NCBI RefSeq assembly: GCF_000612445.1
Contig: NZ_BALC01000003.1
Coordinates: 310,001-374,000 of the forward strand
From: Liquorilactobacillus sucicola DSM 21376 = JCM 15457
GTDB taxonomy: Bacteria; Bacillota; Bacilli; Lactobacillales; Lactobacillaceae
Direction: 5' to 3'
Length of the DNA: 64,000 nucleotides
Made by a program: the position numbers and the translations under genes. The notes under the pieces are model-generated. The model was not told where the DNA came from, ran no database searches, and worked only from the letters and a program-made list of their open reading frames with translations. Of this stretch, positions 47,856 to 58,040 are shown in pieces; positions within the stretch are counted from its first letter, which is position 1; every line of letters begins with the position of its first letter.

Positions 47856-48350
47856 ATGAAAAATATTAAATTAATAACAATAAATGCTGTATTGGCTGCA
47901 GTTTATGTCCTACTAACAATGCTTTTTGCCAGTTTTTCTTTTGGCGTTATTCAGGTCAGAGTTGCAACGGCGCTTTATCAATTAATAGCATATGATAAAA
48001 AATACTTCTGGGGCATGGTCTTGGGAGTAACAATCGCTAACCTCTTATTTAGCCCCCTTGGCTTGATAGATGTTGTGGTTGGCTGGGGAGTAACTGGTCT
48101 CGGATTGGCCCTGGCTATTTTGATCAATAAAAAAATAAAGAACATTAATATACGTGCGTTAGTCGTGGGGCTTTGCGTATCTTTAGGAATGATCTTCGTT
48201 GCACTGGAGCTAGCCTACATTTCGCAGGTACCATTCTGGATAACTTATCTTTACTTGATAGCTGGTCAAGCTGTCTCTCAAGTCATTGGCTATGTATTGT
48301 TTGGAATAATAAATACTAAAATCGAGATAAATAATTTACTTAAGGAATAG
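47856..48350 (+). CDS. queT: QueT family queuosine-precursor transporter
   Basis: A 164-residue membrane protein with about five helices, starting NIKLITINAVLAAVYVLLTM and containing SFGVIQVRVATALYQL and LFSPLGLIDVVVGW, the QueT pattern. Members are thought to be substrate-binding units of an ECF-type importer for queuosine precursors. It completes the queF-queC-queT operon and is followed by a terminator 12 bases after the stop. Confidence 0.9.
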   Translation: MKNIKLITINAVLAAVYVLLTMLFASFSFGVIQVRVATALYQLIAYDKKYFWGMVLGVTIANLLFSPLGLIDVVVGWGVTGLGLALAILINKKIKNINIRALVVGLCVSLGMIFVALELAYISQVPFWITYLYLIAGQAVSQVIGYVLFGIINTKIEINNLLKE

Positions 48351-48361
48351 GAAATGTACAC

Positions 48362-48395
48362 GCCGCAAGACTCTAATGTTTTGCGGCTTTTTTAT
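48362..48395 (+). terminator. Terminator of the que operon
   Basis: GCCGCAAGACTCTAATGTTTTGCGGC followed by six T forms a compact hairpin. Confidence 0.8.
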
Positions 48396-48501
48396 GATTA
48401 GCAATGCGATACAATGATTTTTTCGACAAGAGCATTATACAAGATGCTTCTCTAGCCTTGCTTAATGTGATGAACTAAGATTAAAATCAAAGCAGCTGTC
48501 A

Positions 48502-48518
48502 AACAAACGCTTTCAAAC
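48502..48518. promoter_or_regulatory. cre-like site upstream of the amidase
   Basis: AACAAACGCTTTCAAAC reads TTGAAAGCGTTTGTT on the other strand, close to the CcpA consensus. It lies 22 bases upstream of the amidase start. Confidence 0.45.
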
Positions 48519-48539
48519 AGAGCGAAAGGACTGATAATT

Positions 48540-50014
48540 ATGGAATTAGATGCAGTGGGTATGTCTGAAGCGATCCGTAGTGGAAAATTAGACCGGGTAA
48601 AACTTGTTAAGCAAAGCTATCAGAAGATAGATAAGCTAAACTGTAAGTTGAATGCGGTGATTTATCGAAGGGATAAACGGGCACTGCAAGAAGCTGCTCA
48701 GTTTGTTGATAAGGGGCAGCCTTTTGCAGGTATTCCCTTGCTGTTGAAGGGGTTGGGACAAAGTCTTGCAGGAGAACGAGATACTAATGGGGCACGTCTG
48801 CTACAGAATAATTATGCTGCGACAACTGATAATTTTGTTAGGCGGCTTGAACAGGCAGGATTCATCATTATAGGTCAAACCAATATTCCAGAGTTCGGAT
48901 TCAAAAATATTACTGACCCAGTTTTATATGGGCCAGCACGCAATCCATGGAATCTTCAATATTCACCTGGTGGTTCATCAGGCGGCTCAGCAAGTGCAGC
49001 TGCTGCCGGAATCGTTCCTCTTGCGGCTGGAAATGACGGTGGTGGTTCTATCAGGATACCTGCCTCTTTTGCAGGCTTGATTGGCCTAAAGCAACGAGAG
49101 GGCGTGTTCCTGTTGGACCGGGCTCTTGGCGTGGCTGGCAAGGGGCATCCATTAATTTTGGTTTAACTAAGTCAATTCGAGATACAGCTACTCTATTGGA
49201 TACTTTGCAGGTTCTCCAGCCGGCGGCACCCTTTCAAACGCCAATAATCAAGCCTGGTTTTATGGCACGCTTGGAACAGCCTTTAAAGAAAAACTTAAAA
49301 GTTGCTTATAGTACCGAGTCCCCTGTCGGCTCAGAGGTAAGTGAAGAGGCTAAGTTGGCTGTTTCTGAAGCAGTTGATTTTTTGAATGCTCAAGGTATTC
49401 AAACAGAGAAGGTTACGAACCCATTAAATGGTCCAGAACTAATGAGAAGTTACTATATTGTTAATTCTGGGGAAACTGCCAGCATGTTTGAAAAAATTGA
49501 AAAACAATTAGGTCGGCAGGTAACTGTAGATGACATGGAACTGACTACCTGGGTCATTTATCAGGCAGGACTATTATTGAGTGCAAAAGATTACAGTCAA
49601 ACACTGAGCCTTTGGGATGAGGCTAGTGCGGTAATGGACCAATTATATGACAGTTATGATTTATACTTAACGCCAACTACAGCGTATACAGCACCTAAAA
49701 TCGATGCGAAACTAATTACGGATGAAAGTATTGACAAAATGCGTCATGTAACGGAACTCGGAAAAGAAGAGCGGCTAGATCTGATTTATGAATTTTTCGA
49801 TGCCAGCTTAAAATTGACGCCCTTTACACAGCAGGCGAATATGACTGGACAACCCGCAATCAGTTTACCGACGTTTATATCTAAAAAAGGATTGCCACTG
49901 GGAATTCAGTTTATTGGACGAAAAGGTGATGAAAGTACCCTGTTGCAGGTAGGGCAATTGTTTGAGCAAAAACACAAGTTTAAAATGCTGCGCAAAACAG
50001 ATATTTTGCAGTGA
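48540..50014 (+). pseudogene. Amidase signature family protein (frameshifted)
   Basis: An amidase of about 491 residues in two frames. The triad is visible in the first part: K70 in GIPLLLKGLG, S146 in SPGGSSGGS and S170 in [12 protein letters not shown]. The first frame goes out of register after GLIGLK and stops at 49166; the other frame carries [20 protein letters not shown] and runs to 50014 with TGQPAISLP near the end. One extra A at 49088-49090 would join them as [20 protein letters not shown] precedes the ATG. The substrate is unknown. Confidence 0.85.
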
Positions 50015-50103
50015 CAGATGAACGATATTGAAGCGGATACAGTGACCATGCGTAATTTATGGCTAAAAAATTATTTATGTAATGCTTTTAGACGAAACAG
50101 CAA

Positions 50104-50162
50104 GGGACTAGATCATAGGGGGCTAGCTCAGAACCCCTTATTTTGATCCAGCCCTTTTTTAT
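50104..50162 (+). terminator. Terminator after the amidase (R9, degenerate repeat hairpin)
   Basis: GGACTAGATCA...TGATCCAGCCC with an inner GGGG...CCCC pair and a seven-T tail. The outer arms resemble the R-family hairpin. Confidence 0.55.
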
Positions 50163-50184
50163 ATAAACTAATGTGCTTCAGCAA

Positions 50185-50743
50185 TTAGACTTGGGTAATC
50201 TTTTTCAAAGCTTTTAATAAAGTTTGTGTGACCTCTTCAGGTGGTTCAGGTGTTTTTTTTGTCAGCCAATGCTGCAATACGTTCCAGAAACCGCCAGTTG
50301 AAAAGCTCATAATGTAATTAATCTCAGAAGGTGACCCTTGAACATGCCAAGGGACTTGAAACATATCGTAAATTTTTGAGGACTCAGGAGTCCAAACGAA
50401 CAATAAGCGGCTGAATAAGCCATTTTCAATCAATAAGTGCAATGTGTTTTTTTCTGACCACCAAAAATCGAAAAAAAACTCTTAATACATTTTCAAAAGA
50501 AGATGTTGACATTTCGATAGCCTTTAATCTTCGAAGATAGCGGTCGATTGCGTCATGGCAGTAATAGTCGACTAAATCACTTTTGCACTTAAAGGAGCGG
50601 TAAAAGGTTCGTCTTGATAGCTGCGCCTCAGCAGCAATCGCCGAAATCGTGATGTCTTGGTAGCTCTGCTGGTGTAATAAACGTACAAATCCTTCCCATA
50701 ACCAGGTGCGCGATTGTTCTGCTATTTTTTGTTTTCCGTTCAT
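50185..50743 (-). pseudogene. TetR family transcriptional regulator (frameshifted at a T8 run)
   Basis: The upstream frame holds the TetR DNA-binding domain, DITISAIAAEAQLSRRTFYR, then loses frame at eight T (plus-strand A8, 50471-50478) and stops as KKHIALID. Seven T would give RVFFDFWWSEKNTLHLLIEN and the rest of the C-terminal domain down to 50185, about 185 residues in all. The start ATG at 50743 has AAGGGGGA six bases upstream. It is divergent from the MFS exporter at 50892, so it probably represses that gene. TGTCACA-like elements in the shared region could be operators. Confidence 0.82.
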
Positions 50744-50891
50744 TTTGTAATCCCCCTTGTCTGTCACAAAACATGTAGCTTTGTAGCACATTGCTTAAAA
50801 CTATTGATATTTTTTGTCTCCTTATTATACTTAGTCTTAGATGTCACAATTGTAACCTAAAGCAACATGTGTGACAAGAAAGAGGGGGAAA

Positions 50892-52726
50892 ATGGAGAAA
50901 ATAATTAGAAAAATTAGTTTTATTGGATTATCAATTGCAATGTTTATGGGGATTCTGGACAGCACGATTGTAAACATTGCTCTACCTAGTATCATGAACC
51001 ACTTTAGTGCAAATTTAACAGATACAAGTTGGATCGTGACGACGTATGTGTTAGCATTGGCGATTTTTACAGTTACGAGTGCAAAGCTGGCAGATCAGTA
51101 TGGCAGAAAGAAATTAATGCTTTTGGGATTGACTTTATTTGGCGGTTTTTCCGCAGCATGTATGTTTGCACCATCATTATTCTGGTTGAGTGTCTTCCGA
51201 TTTGTGCAAGGAGTGGGAGGAGCGATTATTACACCTGTGGTTTTGCCGATGGGAATTGAAATTTTTGGTAAAGAAAAACTTCCACTAATTACCAGTGCAG
51301 TTGGGGCAATTAGTGCTTTGGCGGCTGCTAGTGGTCCGCCATTGGGGGGAGTTATCTTGCGCTATTTTAGTTGGCATTGGATTTTCGGACTCAATGTTCC
51401 TTTGGCACTAAGTTCTTTTTTATTGATTTCAGTGCTGGTAAAAGAAACGCGCGATGAAACTAGCAGTAAAAAGATCGATTGGTTGGGAATTCTGAGTTTA
51501 TCCCTTGCTTTATTTGGTATTACATTTGGGCTATTGAAAGGGCGAGATTATGGTTGGAGCTCGCTGGTTATTAGCGGGAGCTTGTTATGTGGGGCAATCA
51601 TGATCATTGTTTTTATATTAATTGAAAAAAGAATTTCAACTCCAATGATTGATTTAAAATTATTCAAAATTTTTCCGTTCACGGCTTCATGTTTAGTTTA
51701 TTTTATAATTGCGATAGCCCTTATCTGTCCGTCTCTGATAATGAATTATTTTTTGCAAAATGTCTTGAATTATTCTGCCTTAAGCGCTGCATTAGTTATC
51801 GCACCGGTCTCGTTGACAGTTGCAGTTGCTATGCCGTTAGGAACTAAATTAGCGGCAAAAGTCGGTGCAGCAGCAGTAAATTTCAGTGGAATGTTGATAG
51901 TCGGCCTGAGTTTGCTATTATTAGCACTGATTAAAACCAACACACCGAAAATTATAATGATTATCTTTTTGATAGTTCATGGTTTGGGATTTGGTTTTGC
52001 AAATCAGTCGATAGTATCGGCTATCAAACACTCCCTAAAAGTAAGAGCGGTTTAGGATCGGGAATAGTTAATACTGGCAGACAGTTAGGAATGTGTTTAG
52101 GAATAGCTATTCTTGTAACCATCCTGAATGTGCATTTAGATAATGCTAAACAAAATGTAAAAACAGATGCGCTTCAGACTATAAGTCGAAAGACACTTTC
52201 ACCAGATGTCAAACGTACTGCAAGTAATCAAGTTAGAAGAGTTTTTCGACAAAAAGAGCAGACAAACAGTAAGTCGGGCAAGAAACAGATGCAAGAGTTG
52301 AGAAGAAATGTTAAGGAGGCGGCAACGAAAACTGAGCGGCTTCCGCGACCGGTAGAAAATGAATACTTGAAAAAAATGTATGATGGTAGTCATAAGCTTA
52401 GCCAGTCTTCGGAACAAGTTGCCGAAAGAATAAATGAATTGAGTAGAATAAGGCAGACAAATGATGTAAAAACTACAAGTTCAATGGTGAATGCGCAACA
52501 CCATATAACGAGTGCGGTATCCGAAATATCTGCTGGACAAGCCAAAATAACACAGGCTATTGCACTTGTTGCTCAAACTGAAGAATTAAAAGAAACACTG
52601 CGTCATATTGAGCATACAAAGAACACTAAAATAACGGAAGCATTCAGCAAAACTTATATTTTTGCAGCGGCTTTTGTACTGTTTTGTTCACCAATCGCAT
52701 TATGGTCAGAAAAAAAGTTGCGGTAG
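50892..52726 (+). pseudogene. DHA2 family MFS exporter with long extracytoplasmic loop (frameshifted)
   Basis: A drug:H+ antiporter of the 14-helix EmrB/QacA type, about 611 residues. Motifs are FMGILDSTIVNIALPSI (helix 1), ADQYGRKKLMLLG (motif A) and GGAIITPVVLPMG. The first frame drifts at 52033-52035 (CCC) and stops at 52055; one extra C gives KHSPKSKSGLGSGIVNTGRQ and continues to 52726. Between helix 13 and helix 14 lies an unusually long hydrophilic stretch of about 165 residues predicted outside the cell, rich in heptad-like helices. ATG 50892 has GAGGGGG close upstream. A divergent TetR gene suggests inducible efflux. Confidence 0.85.
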
Positions 52727-52786
52727 TGAACAGTTTTCTTATAGCATTTGATTTTTTAGATAGGTTTGGCGAATCAAAATATATTA

Positions 52787-52854
52787 ATTGCAAAACATTG
52801 CTAGAGATCTACAACAGATAATTTTGCTGCAGATCTCTAGCAATGTTTTGCAAT
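52787..52854. repeat. Perfect 24-bp inverted repeat
   Basis: ATTGCAAAACATTGCTAG followed by AGATCT (52787-52810) has its exact complement at 52831-52854, with a 20-base loop. It lies between the convergent MFS and MerR genes. There is no U run, so it may be a bidirectional transcription barrier or a small mobile hairpin. Confidence 0.7.
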
Positions 52855-52966
52855 ACAAATATTACTGTATTTTCAACACCGATTTTACTTCGAAGAATGG
52901 CTTGAAGATTATATTTAGGAAAGTACATGTTTATAGCGAATTCGAAGGTCTTGTCGCAATGCTTGT

Positions 52967-53416
52967 TTAGTTCAGCTCAAAACGAGATTGGCTGCCTTCA
53001 ATACGAAGGCAAAGATTCTTGCTGGGCTCAGGATCGAAGAGCCCTAAATCAATGAGTGTATACTCAGGTGTTTTCTTTATCTCTTGCAAGCGTGCATGTG
53101 TGGCTTTTTTGATATCCTTGAAAGTTTGGGAGTAATAAGATGCTTTTTTTGCAGCAACTGCTAGGGTAAAACCCTTATTTTGGAAAAATTTAATAGCATA
53201 TATTTGGAAAACTATATCAAATTTAAATTGATTTTTTTTCTCAGCAGAACACGGCTGGATATATCCCTTCTGACTCCAGTAACGCAGTTTGTTTTGCGGA
53301 ACTTCAGTAATAGATGCTAATTCAGAAAAACCTAAATTAAGTTTACTGTCTTCTAATATTTTTCGTACGAAGTCATAAAAATCGATAACCTCTGTAGGCT
53401 TGGTTGGTTTATCCAT
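52967..53416 (-). CDS. MerR family transcriptional regulator
   Basis: A 149-residue protein with an N-terminal MerR-like winged helix: LGFSELASITEVPQNKLRYW then SQKGYIQP. A helical region follows (FFQNKGFTLAVAAKKASYY). No cysteine-rich metal or drug domain is evident. The ATG at 53416 has GGGAGG five bases upstream; the longer frame to 53464 lacks support. It is divergent from the MFS exporter at 53560 and is the likely regulator of that unit. Confidence 0.85.
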   Translation of the reverse strand: MDKPTKPTEVIDFYDFVRKILEDSKLNLGFSELASITEVPQNKLRYWSQKGYIQPCSAEKKNQFKFDIVFQIYAIKFFQNKGFTLAVAAKKASYYSQTFKDIKKATHARLQEIKKTPEYTLIDLGLFDPEPSKNLCLRIEGSQSRFELN

Positions 53417-53559
53417 AATAACCTCCCTATGGTAGATGTTTAAGACTATTATAAATAAAAACAATAATATTGTAAACCTACTTTACATAAGTGTTATAAA
53501 AAGTTATAATGCAAAGTGCACTTTTGATAATTGAATACAGTAGTGAAAGAAGGAATAAA

Positions 53560-55040
53560 ATGTCTGAAGCAAATGACAACAAAAATAAGGGCTATAATCT
53601 TTTTTTGTTAGTAGCCATATTATTGATAGGAACTTTTTGTACCGTTTTGAACCAAACGATTCTGGCGACAGCCTTACCAACTTTAATGAAGGCGTTCGAT
53701 GTTTCAACGTCTACTGTCCAGTGGCTGACCACTGGCTTTTTAATGGTCAATGGGGTAATGATCCCTGTCTCAGCTTGGTTGTCAACACGTTTTAATACTA
53801 AATGGCTGTACATTGTGGCCATGAGTATCTTTGAAGTTGGAACAATAATTGCGTGGACAGCCCCGACTTTTTCGTTTCTACTTGCAGGACGCTTGATCCA
53901 AGCAGTGGGTGTTGGTATTTCGATGCCGCTTTTGCAAAATATTATGCTCTCTGTCTTTCCTGCAAACAAGCGTGGTGTCGCAATGGGAATGGCAGGGGTT
54001 GTTATTGGAGTTGCACCTGCAATCGGACCGACCTTGTCAGGTTTTGTGATTGATACATGGCATTGGCGGGATTTGTTCGGAATGATTGTTCCGATTGTTG
54101 CAATTGTGATCGTATTATCATTTTTCTTTATGAAACCAGTGTTGAAAACGACTAAGTCAAAACTCGACTGGGTCTCATTGACGCTTTCGACAGTTGGGTT
54201 TGGGTCTCTTCTGTATGGTTTTTCATCTGTCGGGGACAATGGTTGGACCTCGACGATAGTATTATCAACTCTTGCATTGGGCGCGATTGTTATTGTGATC
54301 TTTGGTTGGCGACAATTAAAGATAGACAAACCATTTCTTGAACTTCGTGTTTTTTCATCGGCAGAGTTCACCATCGCAACGATTCTAAGTTCAGTAGTAA
54401 TGGTTGCCATGGTTGGGGTTGAGATGATAATTCCAATGTATCTGCAAATGATCCATGGCATGAGTGCCTTTCATTCAGGTTTACTATTACTGCCAGGGGC
54501 ACTTATGATGGCCGTTATGAGTCCAATAACTGGAAAAACTTTTGATCGTATCGGTGCGCGCAGATTGGCTATCTTAGGACTCTTTCTTCTAACTGTCGGA
54601 ACGATACCTTTTGTTATGATCACGAAGCAGACACCGGTATTGTACATTGTCTTACTGTACGCACTTAGGATGTTTGGTATTTCGATGGTCATGATGCCGG
54701 CAACAACGGCTGGGATGAATGCTTTACCACTTCAACTGATATCACATGGGACAGCCGTTAATAATACGGTCCGGCAAGTTGCTAGTTCGATTGGAACGGC
54801 GATTTTGGTTTCAGTTTTATCAAACACAACTAAAGGCAGATGCCTGGCAAACATTTACTACATTCAGAACCGTTAGAATACAAACTTAAGGCGATTCAAG
54901 CAACAATGACAGGTTATCATGCAGCTTTTTGGATCGCAGTCGGTTTTAGTGTAGTTGGTTTCGGATTGGCATTCTTTTTGAGTGATAAAAGCAAAATGAT
55001 TAATAAAAGTTTAGAGGATGATGAAGGGGGGAAAGCTTAA
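53560..55040 (+). pseudogene. DHA2 family MFS multidrug exporter (frameshifted near the 3' end)
   Basis: A 14-helix exporter of about 494 residues: TFCTVLNQTILATALPTLM (helix 1), WLTTGFLMVNGVMIPVSAWL and VGVGISMPLLQNIMLSVFP. The first frame ends at 54876 after SNTTKGRCLANIYY; one extra A at 54832-54834 gives NTTKRQMPGKHLLHSEPLEY and the last helix to 55040. ATG 53560 has AAGGAA five bases upstream. Its stop overlaps the DUF4811 gene by one base. A MerR gene is divergent. Substrates are unknown. Confidence 0.87.
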
Positions 55041-55768
55041 TGGTCGTTGTTACATTGGTTATCGGTGCAATTGCTATTTTTGCAAGTTTCATCTATATCG
55101 AAAGATTACTTCCTAGATTAATTTGCACGGTTGTTGCAGGTGCTATCTTATTGGGCTCGATCGCTGGAATCGTCGGCAACTACTACGAGCACTTTGGGAT
55201 GCATAAAGTTACGACAACTAGTTCAAAACAGATTTATTCAGCAGATACGACTGGAAAGATGAAAATGATCCTCTTTCAGCCGATTGGAACGGCTGGAAAA
55301 GAAAATGTTTATATTTATACTAAGAAGGCAAATGCAAAAAAAGTGAGCCACACGAAAGCAAATGAATACACCAATAACAAGCTTTCACGCATAAAAAGCA
55401 ACAAAGCATATGTAAGAAAAACAGAGGTTCGTTGGCAATATAAGTCCGATGCGTACAAATTTTGGTTTGGTATCGCGGACAATAATAACAAACTGGTAAA
55501 AAGTACGAATCATTTCTATATTCCAAACGAATGGTTTGTTTTATCCACAACCCAAGCTAAGGAATTAAGAAAGCAGATGTCTAGTCAAAGCTTCCAAGCA
55601 CAAGCAAAAAAACAAGCAACAGCCTATGTTGGAAGCAAAATGAAAGAAGCAATCATGAAAGATCCAAGTTTGATGACCGATAAAAAGCGGCAAGGTGAAT
55701 TGGGTCAAAAATTTGCAGCCGAATATCAGGCCGTACTGTTGAAAGAAACGATTGCTAAGTTAAAATAA
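55040..55768 (+). CDS. DUF4811 domain-containing protein
   Basis: A 242-residue protein with two N-terminal membrane helices (about 1-22 and 28-50) and a basic extracellular domain (KTEVRWQYKSDAYKFWFGIA, FYIPNEWFVL). It starts within the stop codon of the MFS gene (TAATG), so it is translationally coupled. DUF4811 proteins are regularly found next to such exporters in lactobacilli and may be accessory to them; that role is inferred. Confidence 0.87.
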   Translation: MVVVTLVIGAIAIFASFIYIERLLPRLICTVVAGAILLGSIAGIVGNYYEHFGMHKVTTTSSKQIYSADTTGKMKMILFQPIGTAGKENVYIYTKKANAKKVSHTKANEYTNNKLSRIKSNKAYVRKTEVRWQYKSDAYKFWFGIADNNNKLVKSTNHFYIPNEWFVLSTTQAKELRKQMSSQSFQAQAKKQATAYVGSKMKEAIMKDPSLMTDKKRQGELGQKFAAEYQAVLLKETIAKLK

Positions 55769-55800
55769 TTTCTGTATTAATTAAAATTTAGTTTACAAGA

Positions 55801-55860
55801 AAAAAAGCTTAGGGTTTCAACTCCAGCTGCAGCTGGTCAGTTGAAACCCTAAGTTTTTTA
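55801..55860. terminator. Strong bidirectional terminator
   Basis: CTTAGGGTTTCAACT and AGTTGAAACCCTAAG are exact complements enclosing the self-complementary CCAGCTGCAGCTGG, with A6 and T7 flanks. It ends both the MFS/DUF4811 unit and larR. Confidence 0.88.
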
Positions 55861-56544
55861 GTACGCAATATAATCATCTAATTTCTGAACATTGCTAATA
55901 ATAATGCGACGGTTATTTGCTGGGCCGCTGCCAAATTCGATAACTTCTTCATCTTTTAACTTGCGCATCATTCGGCTAACACTTGTATGATTAGCGATAC
56001 CGCAAAAACCTGCAATATCTTCGTTGGTAACATTGAAATCAATTATGATTTTTGAGCTGTTCGCCAGAGGCTTTCCAAACTTAAAAGCCATATCACGCAG
56101 GAAACTGGCTAAAGCTCCAAGCTTGCCATTCATTGTCAAGCGCTGCAAACGTGATGAATTTTCAGAAAGACGATGACGATAGTATTGTTTGACATAGTTT
56201 TGCAAACGCAGATTTGAATTAACATATTGCCAAAACTTGACCCGATTTATTTGATAAAATGTCGCTTCATCAGATTCGATTCTCACATTGAAGGGCTGTT
56301 CATCATATTGGAGAGATTCATCATGTAGTAGTGAGATCACATCCGGCTGATTAATGTAAGAGATGTTGAACTCGCGACCATCCTGCAGGATAACCGAAGT
56401 CTTGATGATACCTTCTTTTAAAATGAAAACACTGGCGGCTTTCAGACCATGAAAAGTCAGATAGGTATGATAGCCCTTAGTGATCGTTGAAATTTGTTTG
56501 CTTTTCAGAAAATTTACTAGGTAATTTATATCTTTGTTTGGCAA
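55858..56544 (-). CDS. larR: Crp/Fnr family lactate-racemization regulator LarR
   Basis: A Crp/Fnr-type regulator of about 228 residues: an N-terminal cyclic-nucleotide-like sensor fold (HGLKAASVFILKEGIIKTSV, LQDGREFNISYI) and a C-terminal winged helix (TNEDIAGFCGIANHTSVSRM). In L. plantarum LarR senses L-lactate and activates larABCDE. Divergent position directly in front of larA supports the assignment. I favour TTG at 56544 because AGAGG lies about seven bases upstream; another TTG at 56571 opens a frame nine residues longer. Confidence 0.88.
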   Translation of the reverse strand: MPNKDINYLVNFLKSKQISTITKGYHTYLTFHGLKAASVFILKEGIIKTSVILQDGREFNISYINQPDVISLLHDESLQYDEQPFNVRIESDEATFYQINRVKFWQYVNSNLRLQNYVKQYYRHRLSENSSRLQRLTMNGKLGALASFLRDMAFKFGKPLANSSKIIIDFNVTNEDIAGFCGIANHTSVSRMMRKLKDEEVIEFGSGPANNRRIIISNVQKLDDYIAY

Positions 56545-56664
56545 AAAATAACCTCTTTTCTCACTTTTCAAAATAGTTATACGTTTTTCTTAGTTATATA
56601 TTCCTCTCTTAACATCTTTTTGCATTAACAAATGTCAATGGCCTTCGATACATGTTATTGATTA

Positions 56665-56700
56665 TGAACTTTAATAGGAATGATTGTCAACGAAAGTTCA
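56665..56700. promoter_or_regulatory. Inverted repeat between larR and larA (candidate LarR site)
   Basis: TGAACTTT (56665-56672) and AAAGTTCA (56693-56700) are exact inverted copies 20 bases apart, 60 bases upstream of larA. LarR is known to bind palindromes between these genes in L. plantarum; I cannot confirm that this is the same motif. Confidence 0.4.
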
Positions 56701-56759
56701 AAAATGAAGGCTTATGATACTTGCTGTTAGCAAAATCAAATGAAAGAGGATGAATACTT

Positions 56760-58039
56760 GTGGTAGAGATTAATCTTCCATATGATCGAGGGTATGTTAC
56801 AGCTAAAATTAAAGACAAAAATTTTGCTGGCTCTCTTGTATCAAAAGCAGCAACCTATAAGGCTGACTTTTCAGAAAAAGAATTGGTTGAAAAGTCATTA
56901 GATGCTCCAATTGGCAGTCCCACACTTGAAAGCTTAGCGCAGGGTAAAAAGAACATTGTGATTATCAGTTCGGACCACACACGGCCCGTACCTTCGCATA
57001 TCATAACACCAATTTTGCTGCGCCGCTTGCGTGCCGCAGCTCCAACAGCGCGAATCCGTATTTTGGTAGCGACAGGGTTTCATCGTCCATCAACACATGA
57101 AGAGTTAGTGAATAAGTATGGAGAAGAAATTGTTGCAAATGAAGAGATTGTAATGCATATGTCTCAAAAAGATGAGGATATGGTAAAAATTGGCAAACTT
57201 CCGTCAGGGGGGATCTGATAATCAATAAAGTTGCTGAAGAAGCTGATCTGCTTATTTCAGAAGGTTTTATCGAATCACATTTCTTCGCAGGTTTCTCTGG
57301 TGGACGCAAATCAGTTTTACCCGGTATTTCTTCATACAAGACAATTATGGCAAATCATTCAGGTGAATTCATTAATGATGTGCATTCTAGAACTGGAAAC
57401 CTACACCATAACTTGATACATGAAGACATGGTGTATGCTGCTAAGACAGCTGGATTAAAGTTTATTTTGAATGTTGTTTTAGATGAAGATAAGCACATTA
57501 TTGGTTCTTTTGCAGGTGATTTAGAAAAAGCGCACAAAAAAGGAACCGATTTTGTGGGGGAACTCGCTGGTGTAAAGGCAATTAAGAGTGATATCGCAAT
57601 CTCAACTAATGGTGGGTTCCCACTTGACCAAAATATTTATCAAGCGGTCAAGGGAATGACTGCTGCAGAGGCGACAAATAAACCGAATGGGACGATCGTC
57701 ATGGTTGCTGGCTGTCGCGATGGTCATGGTGGTGAAGGGTTCTATCATAATCTGGCAGATGTCAAGGATCCTAAAGAATTCTTAGATGCGGCAGTAAATA
57801 CACCGCGACTTGAAACAGTTCCGGATCAATGGACCTCGCAAATACTTGCAAGAATTTTGACAAACCATTATGTCATTATGGTTTCTGACCTGGTTGATCC
57901 TAAGCTTGTAACGAATATGCATATGAAGTTAGCAACCACGATTGATCAGGCTATGGAAATGGCTTTCGAGCGTGAAGGCAGCGATGCTAAAGTAACAGTG
58001 ATTCCTGATGGACTTGGTGTTGTTGTGATGGACAAGTAA
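56760..58039 (+). pseudogene. larA: Nickel-pincer lactate racemase LarA (frameshifted at a G run)
   Basis: Lactate racemase of about 426 residues, which interconverts L- and D-lactate with the nickel-pincer nucleotide cofactor. The first frame has IISSDHTRPVPSH and VATGFHRPSTHEEL and stops after KLPSGGI at 57218. The other frame continues DLIINKVAEEADLL, then FFAGFSGGRKSVLPGISSYK (carrying the lysine that anchors the cofactor) and the nickel histidine region NLIHEDMVYAAK. The G run at 57207-57212 has six bases; seven would restore one protein. Start is GTG at 56760 with AAGAGGA ten bases upstream. If real, the deletion abolishes racemase activity while the rest of the operon is kept. Confidence 0.9.
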
Positions 58040-58040
58040 A

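Noticed and set aside
53592-54461. 289-codon minus-strand frame inside the second MFS gene
   Set aside because: It is antisense to a clear exporter gene; its length comes from the codon bias of the real frame, and it has no ribosome site.
57000-57360. larA as two separate genes
   Set aside because: Both halves match consecutive parts of one lactate racemase, and a single G restores the frame.
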